NCBI RefSeq assembly: GCF_000785535.1
Contig: NZ_CP007595.1
Location: forward strand, 2,316,439 to 2,380,438
Direction of reading: 5' to 3'
Source: Arthrobacter sp. PAMC 25486
GTDB taxonomy: Bacteria; Actinomycetota; Actinomycetes; Actinomycetales; Micrococcaceae
Length of the DNA stretch: 64,000 nt
Part shown: piece by piece, positions 1 to 10,000 of the stretch
Position numbering within the stretch: the stretch's first letter is position 1
Layout of the letters: the number at the start of each line of letters is the position of its first letter
The notes under the pieces: model-generated
What the model was told of the DNA's origin: nothing
The model's database searches: none
Seen by the model: only the letters and a program-made list of their open reading frames with translations
Program-made: the position numbers and the translations under genes

Positions 1-912
1 AGCGTTGCGGTTCAGTTCCCACTCGCCAACCTCGATCAGCGGGTAGTCCTTCTTGGACCAGACCTTGGTGAGGTCGAACGGGTGGTACTTGTACGTCTCG
101 GCGTCGGCCTCGGGCATGATCTGGACCATGAGCTTCCACTTCGGGAAGTCACCGTTCTCGATCGAGTCGAACAGGTCGCGCTGGCTGGACTCGCGGTCGG
201 CGGCAACCACGGCGCCGGCCTCTTCGTCGGTCAGGTTCTTGATGCCCTGCTGGGTGACGTGGTGGAACTTGACCCAGAAACGCTCACCCTCGGCGTTGAT
301 CAGGGAGAAGGTGTGCGAGCCAAAGCCGTGCATGTGGCGGTAACCGTCCGGGATGCCGCGGTCGGACATGACGATCGTGACCTGGTGCAGCGACTCGGGC
401 AGGTTGGTCCAGAAGTCCCAGTTGTTCTCGGCGCTGCGCATGTTGGTGCGGGGATCGCGCTTGACGGCGCGGTTCAGGTCGGGGAACTTCAAACCGTCAC
501 GGAAGAAGAACACGGGGGTGTTGTTGCCAACCAGGTCCCAGTTGCCTTCATCGGTGTAGAACTTCACGGAGAAACCGCGGATGTCGCGCTCGGCGTCTGC
601 AGCGCCACGCTCACCGGCAACGGTGGAGAAGCGGGCAAACATCTCTGTCTGCTTGCCGACCTCGGAGAAGATGCTCGCCTTGGTGTACTTGGTGATGTCG
701 TTGGTGACAGTGAAGGTACCGAAGGCACCGGAGCCCTTGGCGTGCATGCGGCGCTCGGGGATGACCTCGCGGCTGAAGTGGGCGAGCTTCTCCAGGAACC
801 AGACATCCTGCAAGAGCATGGGGCCGCGGGGGCCGGCCGTGAGGCTGTCCTGGTTGTTGGCAACGGGCGCGCCGGCCGCCGTGGTCAGGGGTGCGGTGTT
901 TTCGACAGTCAT
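1..912 (-). CDS. katA: Catalase, clade-type haem catalase (C-terminus cut by window start)
   Basis: Detoxifies hydrogen peroxide to water and oxygen in the cytoplasm. The first 304 residues are visible, read from an ATG at 912; the gene runs off the window start. Catalytic landmarks are present: the distal histidine at about residue 57 in ERRMHAKG and the conserved asparagine near residue 130 in [12 protein letters not shown]. The haem-ligand tyrosine lies in the missing part. The start is preceded by a GAGCGAT-like ribosome site. It lies 35 bases downstream of a Fur-family gene on the same strand, so the two probably form a peroxide-responsive operon. Only the length and C-terminal domains are uncertain. 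Confidence 0.95.
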   Translation of the reverse strand, partial: MTVENTAPLTTAAGAPVANNQDSLTAGPRGPMLLQDVWFLEKLAHFSREVIPERRMHAKGSGAFGTFTVTNDITKYTKASIFSEVGKQTEMFARFSTVAGERGAADAERDIRGFSVKFYTDEGNWDLVGNNTPVFFFRDGLKFPDLNRAVKRDPRTNMRSAENNWDFWTNLPESLHQVTIVMSDRGIPDGYRHMHGFGSHTFSLINAEGERFWVKFHHVTQQGIKNLTDEEAGAVVAADRESSQRDLFDSIENGDFPKWKLMVQIMPEADAETYKYHPFDLTKVWSKKDYPLIEVGEWELNRNA

Positions 913-947
913 CTTTACTGATCGCTCCTAGGGGTAATCGACATTAT

Positions 948-1382
948 CTAGTTCAAAAGTTTTTTGGTTGCGCAGTCAGGGCACATTCCCCAATAAATGA
1001 CCTCGGCCTCATCAATGCTGAAACCGTGGCTGTTTGAGGCATGCAGGCAGGGCGCTTCGCCTATGGCGCAGTCCACATCGGCAATGTCTCCGCAATTGCG
1101 GCACACCACGTGATGATGGTTGTCCCCCACCCGTGTTTCAAACCGTGCAGGCGAACCCGAGGGCTCAATGCGGCGCACCAGTTTGGCGTCGACCAGCGCC
1201 GCCAGAACGTCGTACACCGCTTGCTTTGAAACACTGCCCAGCTCGGCTCGCGCAGCACCAATAACGGTGTCCGCGTCCGCGTGGGGATGGGCACTGACGG
1301 CACTCAGAACAGCAACGCGAGGACGTGTCACGCGCAGTGAAACTGCCCGCAGCCTGTCTTCGAATGTTTGTCCTTTGTCCAT
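948..1382 (-). CDS. furA: Fur-family transcriptional regulator (FurA/CatR-like)
   Basis: A 144-residue Fur-family metalloregulator. An N-terminal winged helix (about residues 10-80, with the recognition region SVSKQAVYDVLAALVDAKLV) is followed by a dimerisation/metal domain with the HHHVVCRNCGD segment and two zinc CxxC pairs (Cys94/97 and Cys134/137). Immediately downstream is the catalase gene, the arrangement typical of actinobacterial FurA/CatR regulators that repress themselves and the adjacent catalase until peroxide oxidises them. That role is inferred from context, not from residues unique to PerR. A perfect 13-bp palindrome lies just upstream of the start. Confidence 0.9.
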   Translation of the reverse strand: MDKGQTFEDRLRAVSLRVTRPRVAVLSAVSAHPHADADTVIGAARAELGSVSKQAVYDVLAALVDAKLVRRIEPSGSPARFETRVGDNHHHVVCRNCGDIADVDCAIGEAPCLHASNSHGFSIDEAEVIYWGMCPDCATKKLLN

Positions 1383-1404
1383 ACAGCCATCCTGCCAGCT
1401 TTTC

Positions 1405-1417
1405 TGGACTCAGTCCA
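1405..1417. promoter_or_regulatory. Palindromic candidate operator upstream of furA
   Basis: TGGACT-C-AGTCCA is a perfect 13-bp inverted repeat located 22 bases upstream of the furA ATG, where a promoter would be expected. AT-rich sequence flanks it on the gene-distal side. It is a plausible autoregulatory binding site for the Fur-family protein. Binding is inferred only from position and symmetry. Confidence 0.4.
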
Positions 1418-1532
1418 ATTTAGGGTGTGTTTTGTCCGTTTCATTCCTCCACAGGCACCGCTGCGACGCCGGTCATGCACTTTTCGACTCGCACCTCTGG
1501 CGACCCTTCCCCTGCATCCCTACGCTCGACCC

Positions 1533-2168
1533 ATGGACACTTTTACCGGGTTTCCCGCGGCAGCCCTGGAGTTTTATGTCGCCCTTGAAGACAACAACAA
1601 CCGGGAGTGGTGGGAGGGGCACAAAGACAAGTACGACGCCGATGTGCTGGCTCCGATTTCCGCCCTCCTCCGCAACTTGGAACCCAGGTTTGGCCCGGGG
1701 CGGATCTTCCGCCCCTATAGGGACATGAGGTTCTCCCCCAACAAGGCGCCCTACAAACCTGCCCAGGGAATTTTCCTCTCGCACTATGAGGATGTTGGGT
1801 ATTACCTGCATTTAAGTGCTGCGGGGTTGAGCATTGGTGGGGGTTACCGCTCAGCCGCACCGGCTCAGCTGGCCCGGTACCGGGCTGCCGTGGATGCCAC
1901 GTCCAGCGGGACGGCGTTAGTGGGGATTGTCGAGCAGCTCGAGGCTGCCGGTTTCGCCATTGCAGAGCCGGAATTGAAAACAATGCCCCGGGGATTCCCT
2001 AAAGACCACCCTCGCCCGCAGCTGCTGCGGCACAAAACCTTGAGTGCCTCACTCGAGCTGGGCCGGCCGGACTGGCTGGAAAGCGGCAGCGCCCAGCAGC
2101 ACATCGCCGACCACTGGGAACAGCTGCGCCCCCTGGTGGATTGGGTGATCCGTCACGCTGCGCCGTAG
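1533..2168 (+). CDS. DUF2461 / TIGR02453 family protein
   Basis: A 211-residue soluble protein of the conserved DUF2461 (TIGR02453) family, whose biochemical role is not established. Typical family features are the opening segment FTGFPAAALEFYVALEDNNN followed by REWW, the RIFRPYRDMRFSPNKAPYK block near residues 60-80, and MPRGFPKDHP in the second half. The start at 1533 was chosen because family members begin close to this phenylalanine-rich segment; the frame stays open further upstream, but that extension is low-complexity and overlaps the furA promoter. It is divergent from furA and convergent with the MpaB-like gene. Confidence 0.8.
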   Translation: MDTFTGFPAAALEFYVALEDNNNREWWEGHKDKYDADVLAPISALLRNLEPRFGPGRIFRPYRDMRFSPNKAPYKPAQGIFLSHYEDVGYYLHLSAAGLSIGGGYRSAAPAQLARYRAAVDATSSGTALVGIVEQLEAAGFAIAEPELKTMPRGFPKDHPRPQLLRHKTLSASLELGRPDWLESGSAQQHIADHWEQLRPLVDWVIRHAAP

Positions 2169-2229
2169 CTGCCGCCCGCCTTGACGGCCTTCCTACCGCG
2201 ACTGGCCGGGCACGCTTAGATTTGTGCGC

Positions 2230-3006
2230 TTAGCCGGGGATTCGACGGAGGTAGTAATGCATGGGTGCGTGACGAATGCGCCGGGGCAGCACCTTAACAA
2301 AGACCTTGGCGGTTCGGAAGCCCCGTTGCAGCCAGCGCTCCTTGGCTGGCGACCAGGGCAAGGCAAACATGTCCCTGACATCGCTTGGCAGCAGCCCCGC
2401 GGTGAGAAACCGGGCCGCCGGCATGAGCACCTTGATCCACAAGGGCGCCTGGCGGGCGGCCAGCAGCTCCGCGGCAACTCCGCGGATGTTGTCATCGACG
2501 CTGAGCTGGCGCAGCTGCTGATCCCAATAGTCGCCGAACTCGGCGATCGTGGCGGGCCAGTGTTCTGCGGGCATACCCAACGCCGTGCCAAGCACACCGT
2601 AATCCCGATACAGTTCCTCCGCATCGCTCAGCGCCAGCGCCGGGAAGACCTTGTTGTAGACCTGCATGCCCGAATCGTAAAGTGTTGCGGCGACCCACAA
2701 CTGCAGCGCGGAGTGTTGAGCATCGTAGGCCGGGTGGTGCTGTGCGCCCGGTGAACTCACGGGCCGGTGGGCCTTGTGAACCTCAGCTGTGACGGACGCT
2801 TTCTGCTGGGACGTGCCATTGGTGAGGGCATAGATGTAACTCAAGGTGCCGTGGAGGCGTTTGAGCGGATCTGTCGCAAAGTTTGAATGGTGAGCAACCC
2901 CATACCCAATGGCAGGGTTGGCCAGTTGGAGCAGGATGGCCCTGCCGGCACCGGCCAGCATGATCGCTTCGGGTGCAACATTTTTAATGCTGCGGCGTTG
3001 GTTCAT
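2230..3006 (-). CDS. Oxygenase MpaB family protein (DUF2236)
   Basis: A 258-residue protein of the MpaB/DUF2236 family, which includes the fungal mycophenolic-acid oxygenase and bacterial latex-clearing-type haem proteins. Family signatures visible are an N-terminal GAGRAILLQLANPAIGYGVA, the HSNFATDPLKRLHGTLSYIY block with a conserved histidine, and HHPAYDAQHSALQLWVAATL, which supplies further candidate haem-ligand histidines. No signal peptide is seen. It follows the permease gene by 44 bases on the same strand and may be co-transcribed with it. The substrate is unknown. Confidence 0.8.
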   Translation of the reverse strand: MNQRRSIKNVAPEAIMLAGAGRAILLQLANPAIGYGVAHHSNFATDPLKRLHGTLSYIYALTNGTSQQKASVTAEVHKAHRPVSSPGAQHHPAYDAQHSALQLWVAATLYDSGMQVYNKVFPALALSDAEELYRDYGVLGTALGMPAEHWPATIAEFGDYWDQQLRQLSVDDNIRGVAAELLAARQAPLWIKVLMPAARFLTAGLLPSDVRDMFALPWSPAKERWLQRGFRTAKVFVKVLPRRIRHAPMHYYLRRIPG

Positions 3007-3050
3007 GGTCGATTCTTTCCGTTCCGGGCCCGCACGGGAACTACATCCGT

Positions 3051-4562
3051 CTACTTGAGATTACTCGGCATCGTTTCTGCGATCGACTCCGCCAGGTTTT
3101 CCTTGCGCAGGCGGGAGTTCCAGTGGCCGTAACTGAAGTAGAACACCAATCCCACTGCGAGCCATACCGCAAAGAACACCCAGGTGAGTGTGGCCAGGTT
3201 CAGCATCAGGTAAATGCACAGCAACGTGGAGAGTACCGGAATGACAGGCCCAAAAGGGACCCGGAATGCGGGCTTGAGATCGGGGCGTTTGTGGCGGAGC
3301 ACAAGAATGCCAATGCTCACCATGACGAAGGCACTCAGCGTTCCAATGTTGATCATTTCACTGAGCACCTCAACGGGTGTGAAGCCCGCCAAAATTGCAA
3401 CAAAGACACCGCTGAGGATCTGCGTGCGCGCCGGCGTTCCATGTTTGGCCGAGGTCTTGCTCAGCGCCCTTGGCAGCAGGCCGTCACGGCTCATGGCCAT
3501 CATGACGCGGGCAAGGCCCATGAGCAGGACCATGATGACGGTGGTGAGTCCGATCAGCGAGCCAAGGGAGATGACCACGACAGCCCATTCGGCGCCCACC
3601 AGGGAGAACGCTGTGGACAAGGAAGGGTCGTCAGCCTTGGCCAAGTCGGCATAGGAGACCATGCCCGTGACGGCCAGGGTCACGAGGATGTACAGCACCG
3701 TGGTGACTGCGAGTCCGGCAAAGATACCCCGGGGAAGGGTCTTTGCGGGGTTCTTCACTTCCTCGGCGCTCGTGGCAACGACATCAAAGCCAATGAAGGC
3801 GAAGAACACCAATGCGGCACCTGAAACAATCCCGACAAAGCCATACATGGCAGGATCTGCGCCGGTGAGCAGGGACAGGAAAGGCTGCGCCTGCCAGGAG
3901 GTTTCCGTTACCGGTGCCGGCTGGGACGGCGGCACGAAGGGCCGGTAGTTCTCAATCTTGACGTAGAAGAACCCAACCACGATCACAAACAGCACAATGC
4001 CGATCTTGATCAGCGTGAAGACGTTGTTGATGCGGGCGGCCAGCTTGGTTCCCATGACCAATATGAACGTGAAGACAGCCACCACCACCAGGGGACCCCA
4101 GTACACGGTGAGCGGGCCCACGGCAATGTTTGAGGGAACATCCAGATTGACGGCTTCAAAGAAGTTGCTCAGGTAAATTCCCCAGTATTTGGCAATGACC
4201 GAGGCAGCCATGAGCAGTTCCAGGATCAGGTTCCAGCCAATAATCCAGGCAAGGAGCTCCCCTACGGTGGCATAGGTAAACACATATGCACTGCCCGTAA
4301 CCGGGATCGCCGTGGCAAACTCCGCATAGCACATGATGGCCATGGCACACGTGACGGCCGCCAGCACAAAGGAGATAACTACGGCTGGGCCGGCATGGTT
4401 GGCAGCAGCTTCGGCCCCCACCGAGAAGATTCCTGCACCAACGGCAACGGCGATGCCCATGATCATCAGATCCCAGGTGCTCAGCGACCGCTTGAGGGCG
4501 TGCCCCGGCTCGTCAGCATCAGCAAGGGAGAGCTCGATGGATTTAGTTCGGAACAAGTTCAT
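3051..4562 (-). CDS. APC-superfamily amino acid permease (CAT/YfnA-like)
   Basis: A 503-residue integral membrane transporter with about 12 hydrophobic helices. The first helix carries the APC signature DLMIMGIAVAVGAGIFSVGA, with the unwound GAGIF substrate/ion motif. FFAFIGFDVVATSAEEVKNP, in the middle, is diagnostic of the cationic amino-acid transporter branch. I chose the ATG at 4562 (MNLFRTKSIE) because homologues begin this way; a GTG 36 bases further upstream is in frame but has no ribosome site. The likely job is uptake of an amino acid by proton symport; the substrate cannot be read from sequence. Confidence 0.9.
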   Translation of the reverse strand: MNLFRTKSIELSLADADEPGHALKRSLSTWDLMIMGIAVAVGAGIFSVGAEAAANHAGPAVVISFVLAAVTCAMAIMCYAEFATAIPVTGSAYVFTYATVGELLAWIIGWNLILELLMAASVIAKYWGIYLSNFFEAVNLDVPSNIAVGPLTVYWGPLVVVAVFTFILVMGTKLAARINNVFTLIKIGIVLFVIVVGFFYVKIENYRPFVPPSQPAPVTETSWQAQPFLSLLTGADPAMYGFVGIVSGAALVFFAFIGFDVVATSAEEVKNPAKTLPRGIFAGLAVTTVLYILVTLAVTGMVSYADLAKADDPSLSTAFSLVGAEWAVVVISLGSLIGLTTVIMVLLMGLARVMMAMSRDGLLPRALSKTSAKHGTPARTQILSGVFVAILAGFTPVEVLSEMINIGTLSAFVMVSIGILVLRHKRPDLKPAFRVPFGPVIPVLSTLLCIYLMLNLATLTWVFFAVWLAVGLVFYFSYGHWNSRLRKENLAESIAETMPSNLK

Positions 4563-4690
4563 TACAGCCACTTCATCATTGGGGTTTTTCAACCACACAA
4601 CAATAGCGAAGCATTACCAGAACATTTGAACTGCAAATAGTTTGTCTCGCATTATGAGACTCACTGACCGTCATGTTGCGTCATCAATAT

Positions 4691-6796
4691 CTACTTGAAG
4701 CGCAGTTTGGTGCTTAATTTTTCCGCATCCTGCGCAACTACACTCATGTCCAGCGACGAGTGACTCCGTGCCATGGGCACCGACAGCTCGAATGACACTA
4801 ATTCCCCCGACCATTGCGCCGTGGTGCAGGTCCACTCCGGCGCATACCAAATGGTCGAATTCCCGCACACCCATCCAGGCGGGGGACCAATATCGACAGC
4901 GAAGTGCATTAGCCACGAACTACTCGCAAAGATGACTTCGGGGGCTTCAACAGCCACGTTTCCAACTGTTGTCAGGTCAACACTGAGTCTTATTTTTTCC
5001 CCGGCATAAGCCAAACCCTGAGGCTCGGCCAAAAATTCAGTCTTCGACACCGGCGGCTCCGCTGTCGGCTCCGGAGTCGGTGCCGGAGTAGTCGGTTCCG
5101 GTGTCGGTTCCGGTGTAGGCGCCGGAGTAGTCGGCTCCGGTGTTGGTGTCGGAGTAGTCGGCTCCGGTGTCGGAGTAGGCGCCGGAGTAGTCGGCTCCGG
5201 TGTCGGAGTAGGCGCCGGAGTAGTCGGCGCCGGAGTCGGAGTAGGCGCCGGAGGAGTAGGCGCCGGAGTAGTCGGCTCCGGAGTAGGCGCCGGAGCAGTC
5301 GGCTCCGGTGTTGGTGTCGGAGGCTCATGCGATGGAATCGCCGAGGGGGTGGGTTTTGGCGAGACCGATGGTGCGACAGTAGGCTCGGCCGACGGCGCCG
5401 TCGTCTGTGTCGGCGTTGCTGACGGAGAAGGTTTGGGCGTCAGCGTCATGGATGCGGTCGCCGAGGATGTTGGTGCTGGCTTCGGTTTAGAGGGCTCCAC
5501 CGACGGCGGCCGGACTGACCCAGCTTCCCGTTCGCCCCCGAGTTGACCAGCGAGCACCGCGGGGTCTAAAGGACTTTCAACTTGGCGTGCCTCCGGTGCC
5601 ACCGGAACAGTACCTTCCTGCGTCGGTGCAGGAATAGAGCGTTCTGGCCCTACGTAGACGATGGGCTCGTCAATACTGCTCATCAACGAAGGTGGGGAAA
5701 AACTCTGGGAACCGTTTCCAGACGGGGCAGCTACCACTGGGGACTCGCTGACCGCGCCGCTTGCCGCCTGGGTCGTCGCATTCCGAACCCCCATATTGGA
5801 CAGCCCTACGGCGGAGGCCACGACGGCGCCAACCAACACAACGCTTGCCACCGACGCAACCAGGAATGTTGTCAGGCTCATACTTCCCGCACCGGCGGCA
5901 ACGCCGCCAGCTGTCACACCCGAACCGGCCCCCGCACCGCCTGTATCCAAGTGCAGACCCAGACCAGCAGCAGACGTCGCACCTGAGCCGACAAAGATCA
6001 GACCCATAATCGTTGGGAACACAATCGCGCGCATGCCAGTGCCGACGTCTTCAAGGTGCAAAAGCATCTCAGTGCAGCGGAGGCAGGAATCCACGTGTTG
6101 CCGAACCTTTTTGGTCCGTCGAGGCGTCAATCCATTTCGCGCGTAAGCACCGAGTTGGTCGGTGTACGCGGCACAGCCATCGGAGGGAAGGCTGGAAAGG
6201 TGGTTTTGAAGATAGGCCTGCTTCAAGCCCTCACGCGCCCGTAGCGCCAGGGCGGATACGGCGTTGGGTGTCATGCCCAGAATTGGGGCGACTGCTGCTG
6301 GCGTCAGGCCATCAATCTCAGTGTGCCAAAGCACAGCCTGCCATCGCTCCGGCAGGCCATTGAACGATCGAGCAACTGTTTCTTGGTCAAATGCGACCAC
6401 GGCGGGGTCCGCCGCATGCACAACGGGCTCAACCCGCTCCAAGTCGTCCGTTGGAACAGCCTTGTTGCTAGCCGCGCGCTTGGCTGATGCTAGGCGCCGA
6501 ATGGTGGTTAGCAGGTAGGCCCGGAAGAAAACCGTGGGGCCCTTGCCCAATTTTATGGTGTGCAGAACGTTTGCAAAGCCGTCAGAAACCAGGTCTTCAG
6601 CGTCGCTTGTGTTTCCCGCATGGCGGTACGCGGTGGAACGGGCACTCCCTATATGCCGCTCGTACAAACTGGCGTAAGCCGTCTCTGAACCTGTACGAAC
6701 TTCAAGGATCAGGGCCTCGTCACTTTTCTGCAGTTCGTCGCCCATGTCTGCATGGTCGTAATCCATTCCACCTCCGTCCAACTGATAACTCTTCAT
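4691..6796 (-). CDS. Sigma-70/ECF-like factor fused to zinc-finger anti-sigma, TM segments, Pro/Thr spacer and C-terminal outside domain
   Basis: A 701-residue multidomain protein. Residues 28-100 resemble sigma region 2 (including [17 protein letters not shown]), and 137-197 region 4 ([20 protein letters not shown], then a helix-turn-helix). Residues 208-245 form a zf-HC2-like anti-sigma finger with HVDSCLRC. Two hydrophobic stretches follow (about 257-280 and 306-332), the second the better membrane helix. Residues 430-580 are a Pro/Thr/Glu spacer, and 583-701 an uncharacterised domain with two cysteines (about 644 and 657), presumably outside the membrane. The reading is a sigma factor tethered in cis to its own anti-sigma and sensor. 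Alternative starts exist at residues 11 and 18; the ATG at 6796 has GAGGGGA about 10 bases upstream. It lies downstream of the giant surface-protein gene. Confidence 0.85.
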   Translation of the reverse strand: MKSYQLDGGGMDYDHADMGDELQKSDEALILEVRTGSETAYASLYERHIGSARSTAYRHAGNTSDAEDLVSDGFANVLHTIKLGKGPTVFFRAYLLTTIRRLASAKRAASNKAVPTDDLERVEPVVHAADPAVVAFDQETVARSFNGLPERWQAVLWHTEIDGLTPAAVAPILGMTPNAVSALALRAREGLKQAYLQNHLSSLPSDGCAAYTDQLGAYARNGLTPRRTKKVRQHVDSCLRCTEMLLHLEDVGTGMRAIVFPTIMGLIFVGSGATSAAGLGLHLDTGGAGAGSGVTAGGVAAGAGSMSLTTFLVASVASVVLVGAVVASAVGLSNMGVRNATTQAASGAVSESPVVAAPSGNGSQSFSPPSLMSSIDEPIVYVGPERSIPAPTQEGTVPVAPEARQVESPLDPAVLAGQLGGEREAGSVRPPSVEPSKPKPAPTSSATASMTLTPKPSPSATPTQTTAPSAEPTVAPSVSPKPTPSAIPSHEPPTPTPEPTAPAPTPEPTTPAPTPPAPTPTPAPTTPAPTPTPEPTTPAPTPTPEPTTPTPTPEPTTPAPTPEPTPEPTTPAPTPEPTAEPPVSKTEFLAEPQGLAYAGEKIRLSVDLTTVGNVAVEAPEVIFASSSWLMHFAVDIGPPPGWVCGNSTIWYAPEWTCTTAQWSGELVSFELSVPMARSHSSLDMSVVAQDAEKLSTKLRFK
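5057..5347 (-). repeat. Pro/Thr/Glu-encoding tandem repeat tract inside the sigma-fusion gene
   Basis: This stretch encodes roughly residues 484-580 as degenerate TPEPTTPAP units. At the DNA level it is an imperfect array of GGAGTAGTCGGCTCCGG-type units with 15-21 base spacing. It probably forms a stiff wall-spanning stalk between membrane and outside domain. Such tracts vary in copy number by slippage. Confidence 0.85.
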
Positions 6797-6932
6797 TCTC
6801 GCTCATCCCCTCAAATCGGGGAAATCTGGCCACTGTGAGAGTGAAGTCATGATTCATGACGCGATAAATCCGAATTTCTAAAGATTCTTTTCCGAGGCCT
6901 GTCTCTGCAACGAGCCGTCCAGTTATGACAAA

Positions 6933-6973
6933 ACCGCAGCCAAGTCTGGGTCAGTTTCAGTCTTGGCTGCGGT
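6933..6973 (-). terminator. Rho-independent terminator of the surface-protein gene
   Basis: A perfect 12-bp stem (ACCGCAGCCAAG with CTTGGCTGCGGT) and a 17-base loop lie about 30 bases past the surface-protein stop codon. On the minus strand it is followed by TTTTGT. It separates the surface-protein transcript from the sigma-fusion gene downstream. Confidence 0.8.
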
Positions 6974-7005
6974 GTTGTCATGCATGGTTCAGCTGTCGCT
7001 CACCT

Positions 7006-10000
7006 TTAATGTCGTGCTGGGGATGTACGACGGCGGCGGGCAGTCAGTGCCACGGCGCCACCTCCCAGCAGGGTCAGCAGCAGACCCATTCCCATCAGGA
7101 ACGCGCCGTCGAAGCCTGTGTTGGACAGGACATCGGTGGCGGGTGCCGTGGTGGGTGCGGGTGCGCTTGCTACGGGCGTTTCGCTAGGTGCGACAGCACC
7201 CGGTGTCTCGCTCGGGGCAGGCTCGCTCGGCGTGGTTACACCAGGCTCGGTGACCGGAGGCTCGACCGGAGTGGTCGGTTCGGTCGGTTCCGTGACCGGG
7301 GGAACCACCGGAGTGGTGGGTTCGGTGGGTTCCGGGATCAGCGTGAAGCCGAAGTCCAGGGACGGATCCCGGTCACCGTCGTTGAGCAGGTCACCACTGG
7401 CAGCAGTCCAGGTCGAGGAATCCCCGTCCCGGTCACCCTGGCCAACCAGTGTCGGCTGGTACGGGGCCAGCACCTTGGCGGAAGCCTTCCGGTCAATGCT
7501 GACCGTGTAGGACTCACCCTCCTTCAGAACCGGCAGGTTCTCAAAGGTGTACCTGCCATCCTTGTCCGTGTACACGGCACCAACAATCTTGCCGAACACA
7601 TCAACAACAGGCTTGCCATCCGGACCGGTAATGCTCAGAACAACATCCTTGATACCGGGCTCGCCCTCATCTTGGCGGCCGTCACCATTCGTGTCAACCC
7701 ACACAAAGTCACCCACGGAAACCTTCGGCACAACAAAACCAAAGTCCAGCGTGGGGTCCCGGTCGCCATCCTTCGTCAGCCCCTCGGACGTTGCCGTCCA
7801 AGTGGACGAGTTGGTGGCACGATCAGCACCCGTATCAATAGTCGGAACGTAGGGAGCCAGGGCTTCCTTGGATGCGTCCTTGTCAATGCTGACCGTGTAG
7901 AACTCACCATCATTGAGAACCGGCAGGTTCACAAAGGTATAGAAACCGTTCTCATCCGTGGTGGTCGGCTTCACTTCATTGCCAAACACATCAACAACAG
8001 GCTTCCCGTCCGGACCAATGAGGCTCAGAACAACATCCTTGATACCGGGCTCAGTGGCAGGACCACCCTGAACACCGTCACGGTCAGAATCAACCCACAC
8101 GTAGTCACCCACGGAAACCTTCGGCACAACAAACCCGAAGTCCAAGGTGGGGTCCCGGTCGCCATCCTTCGTCAGGCCCTTGGACGTTGCCGTCCAGGTG
8201 GAGGAGTCGCCTTCGCGGTTGCCTTCAGTCTCGATGGTCGGAACGTAGGGGGCCAGCGGCTCCTTCGATCCATCCTTGTCGATGCTGACCGTGTAGGACT
8301 GCCCATCCTTGAGAACCGGCAGGTTCACAAAGGTATAGAAACCATTCTCATCCGTGGTGGTCGGCTTCACCTCGTTGCCAAACACATCAACAACAGGCTT
8401 GCCGTCCGGACCGGTAATGGTCAGAACAACATCCTGAATACCCTTCTCACCCTCGGACTGAACACCGTCACGGTTGGAATCAACCCACACGTAGTCACCC
8501 ACGGAAACCTTCGGCACAACAAACCCAAAGTCCAAGGTGGGGTCCCGGTCGCCATCCTTCGTCAGGCCCTTGGACGTTGCCGTCCAGGTGGAGGAGTCGC
8601 CTTCGCGGTTGCCTTCAGTCTCGATGGTCGGAACGTAGGGGGCCAGCGGCTCCTTCGATCCATCCTTGTCGATGCTGACGGTATAGAATTCGCCATCTTT
8701 CAGGATCGGCAAGTTGTCAAAGGTGTACTTGCCGTTCTCATCAGTCTTCGTCGGCTTGACCACATTGCCGAACACATCGGTGACCGGGCCGTCCGGACCG
8801 GTGAGGGTCAGGACAACGTCCTTGATACCGGCCTCAGTGGCAGGATCACCCTGAACACCGTTGCGGTCAGAATCAACCCACACATAATCGCCAACGGAGA
8901 CCATATCCGGAATTGAACGGAACGTGATGCCCGTCTGGTTCGGTTCCTGTTGCCAGTACTTCGTCTCGTTGCCAATCGGTGAGGTTGCAACGTAGGCAAA
9001 GGTGTTCCAGGCAGGTGCCAGGTCCGCAACGCCTTCGGGCATCTTTGTGCCTGAGGTGGTTAGGAAGCGGACTTCCACTGAGCCCAAGGGAGGCAGTGGC
9101 GTTTTGAAGTCGTAGGAGATCTTAAAACCGGTCACCGTTGAAACGTCTTCCGGCAGAGTCTCAGTGAAGAGCGATTCTGCACAGCCGGCTCCCCACGGAT
9201 CCTCCGACAGCCTCACACCGTCAGCCACACAGCGGCTGGGGTCGCCAATCAAGTACTTGACCGTTACGGTGGTGCCGGCCGGTACCTCAACCAGGTTCAG
9301 TTCCTTGAACTTGGGCAGCCACCGAGTATTACGAGCCAATTCCACTGCGTTTGGAGAGATCAAGTGGTCGCCTACGTACGGCAGAACATCCACAAACTCC
9401 AGACGGTTGGTTGGCACGTTGCCCGTGTTAGAAACCGTGATCTTCCATTCCGCATCTGCGCCTGGCTTGGTTTCAACTACACAGGGGTACCGGTAGAAGT
9501 CCTCGCCATAGTCCACACAGCTGCGGTCCTCGCCCAAGACGTTGTGCACACCTGTGGGTGTTTCCTGACCTTCGGCCAAGACTTCACGAACCAGTTTTCG
9601 TGCCTCGTAGCTTTGCCCAATGACCACCTTGACGATGGCCGGCGGCGCAATTTCCGTGAGTTGATCAACCTTGACTTCCAGGTTGTTCTCAATGCCTTCA
9701 CGCGGCTCCATGCCCGCACGGACATACAGCGGCAGGGTGATGGTGTAGCTCTCGCTTGGCAACAGGACGCTGCCTTGCGGGAAGCTGAACGCTACGGAAG
9801 GCTCGGCGCCTTCTGCACGGTATGTAGTTGTGACTTCCTCGGGGTCCGTGGTGATTGCGACGGATTCAGAAGACTTCGAGAATGATGCAGCCTTCTCTTC
9901 AGGTTTGTACACCAAAATGGCACCATTGGCATCGGCCGGGAGCAGATCGGTGAACACCGGGTTCGTCAACGGCTCGGTTCCAGTGTTCTTCATGATCAAG

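Noticed and set aside
5057..5347. Regular repeat array that might be taken for CRISPR
   Set aside because: The units have no unique spacers and encode Pro/Thr repeats in the reading frame of the sigma-fusion protein.
6925..8916. Plus-strand open frame of 663 codons antisense to the surface-protein gene
   Set aside because: It mirrors the repeats of the real gene on the other strand, has no signal or family match, and GC-rich DNA often leaves long antisense frames open.
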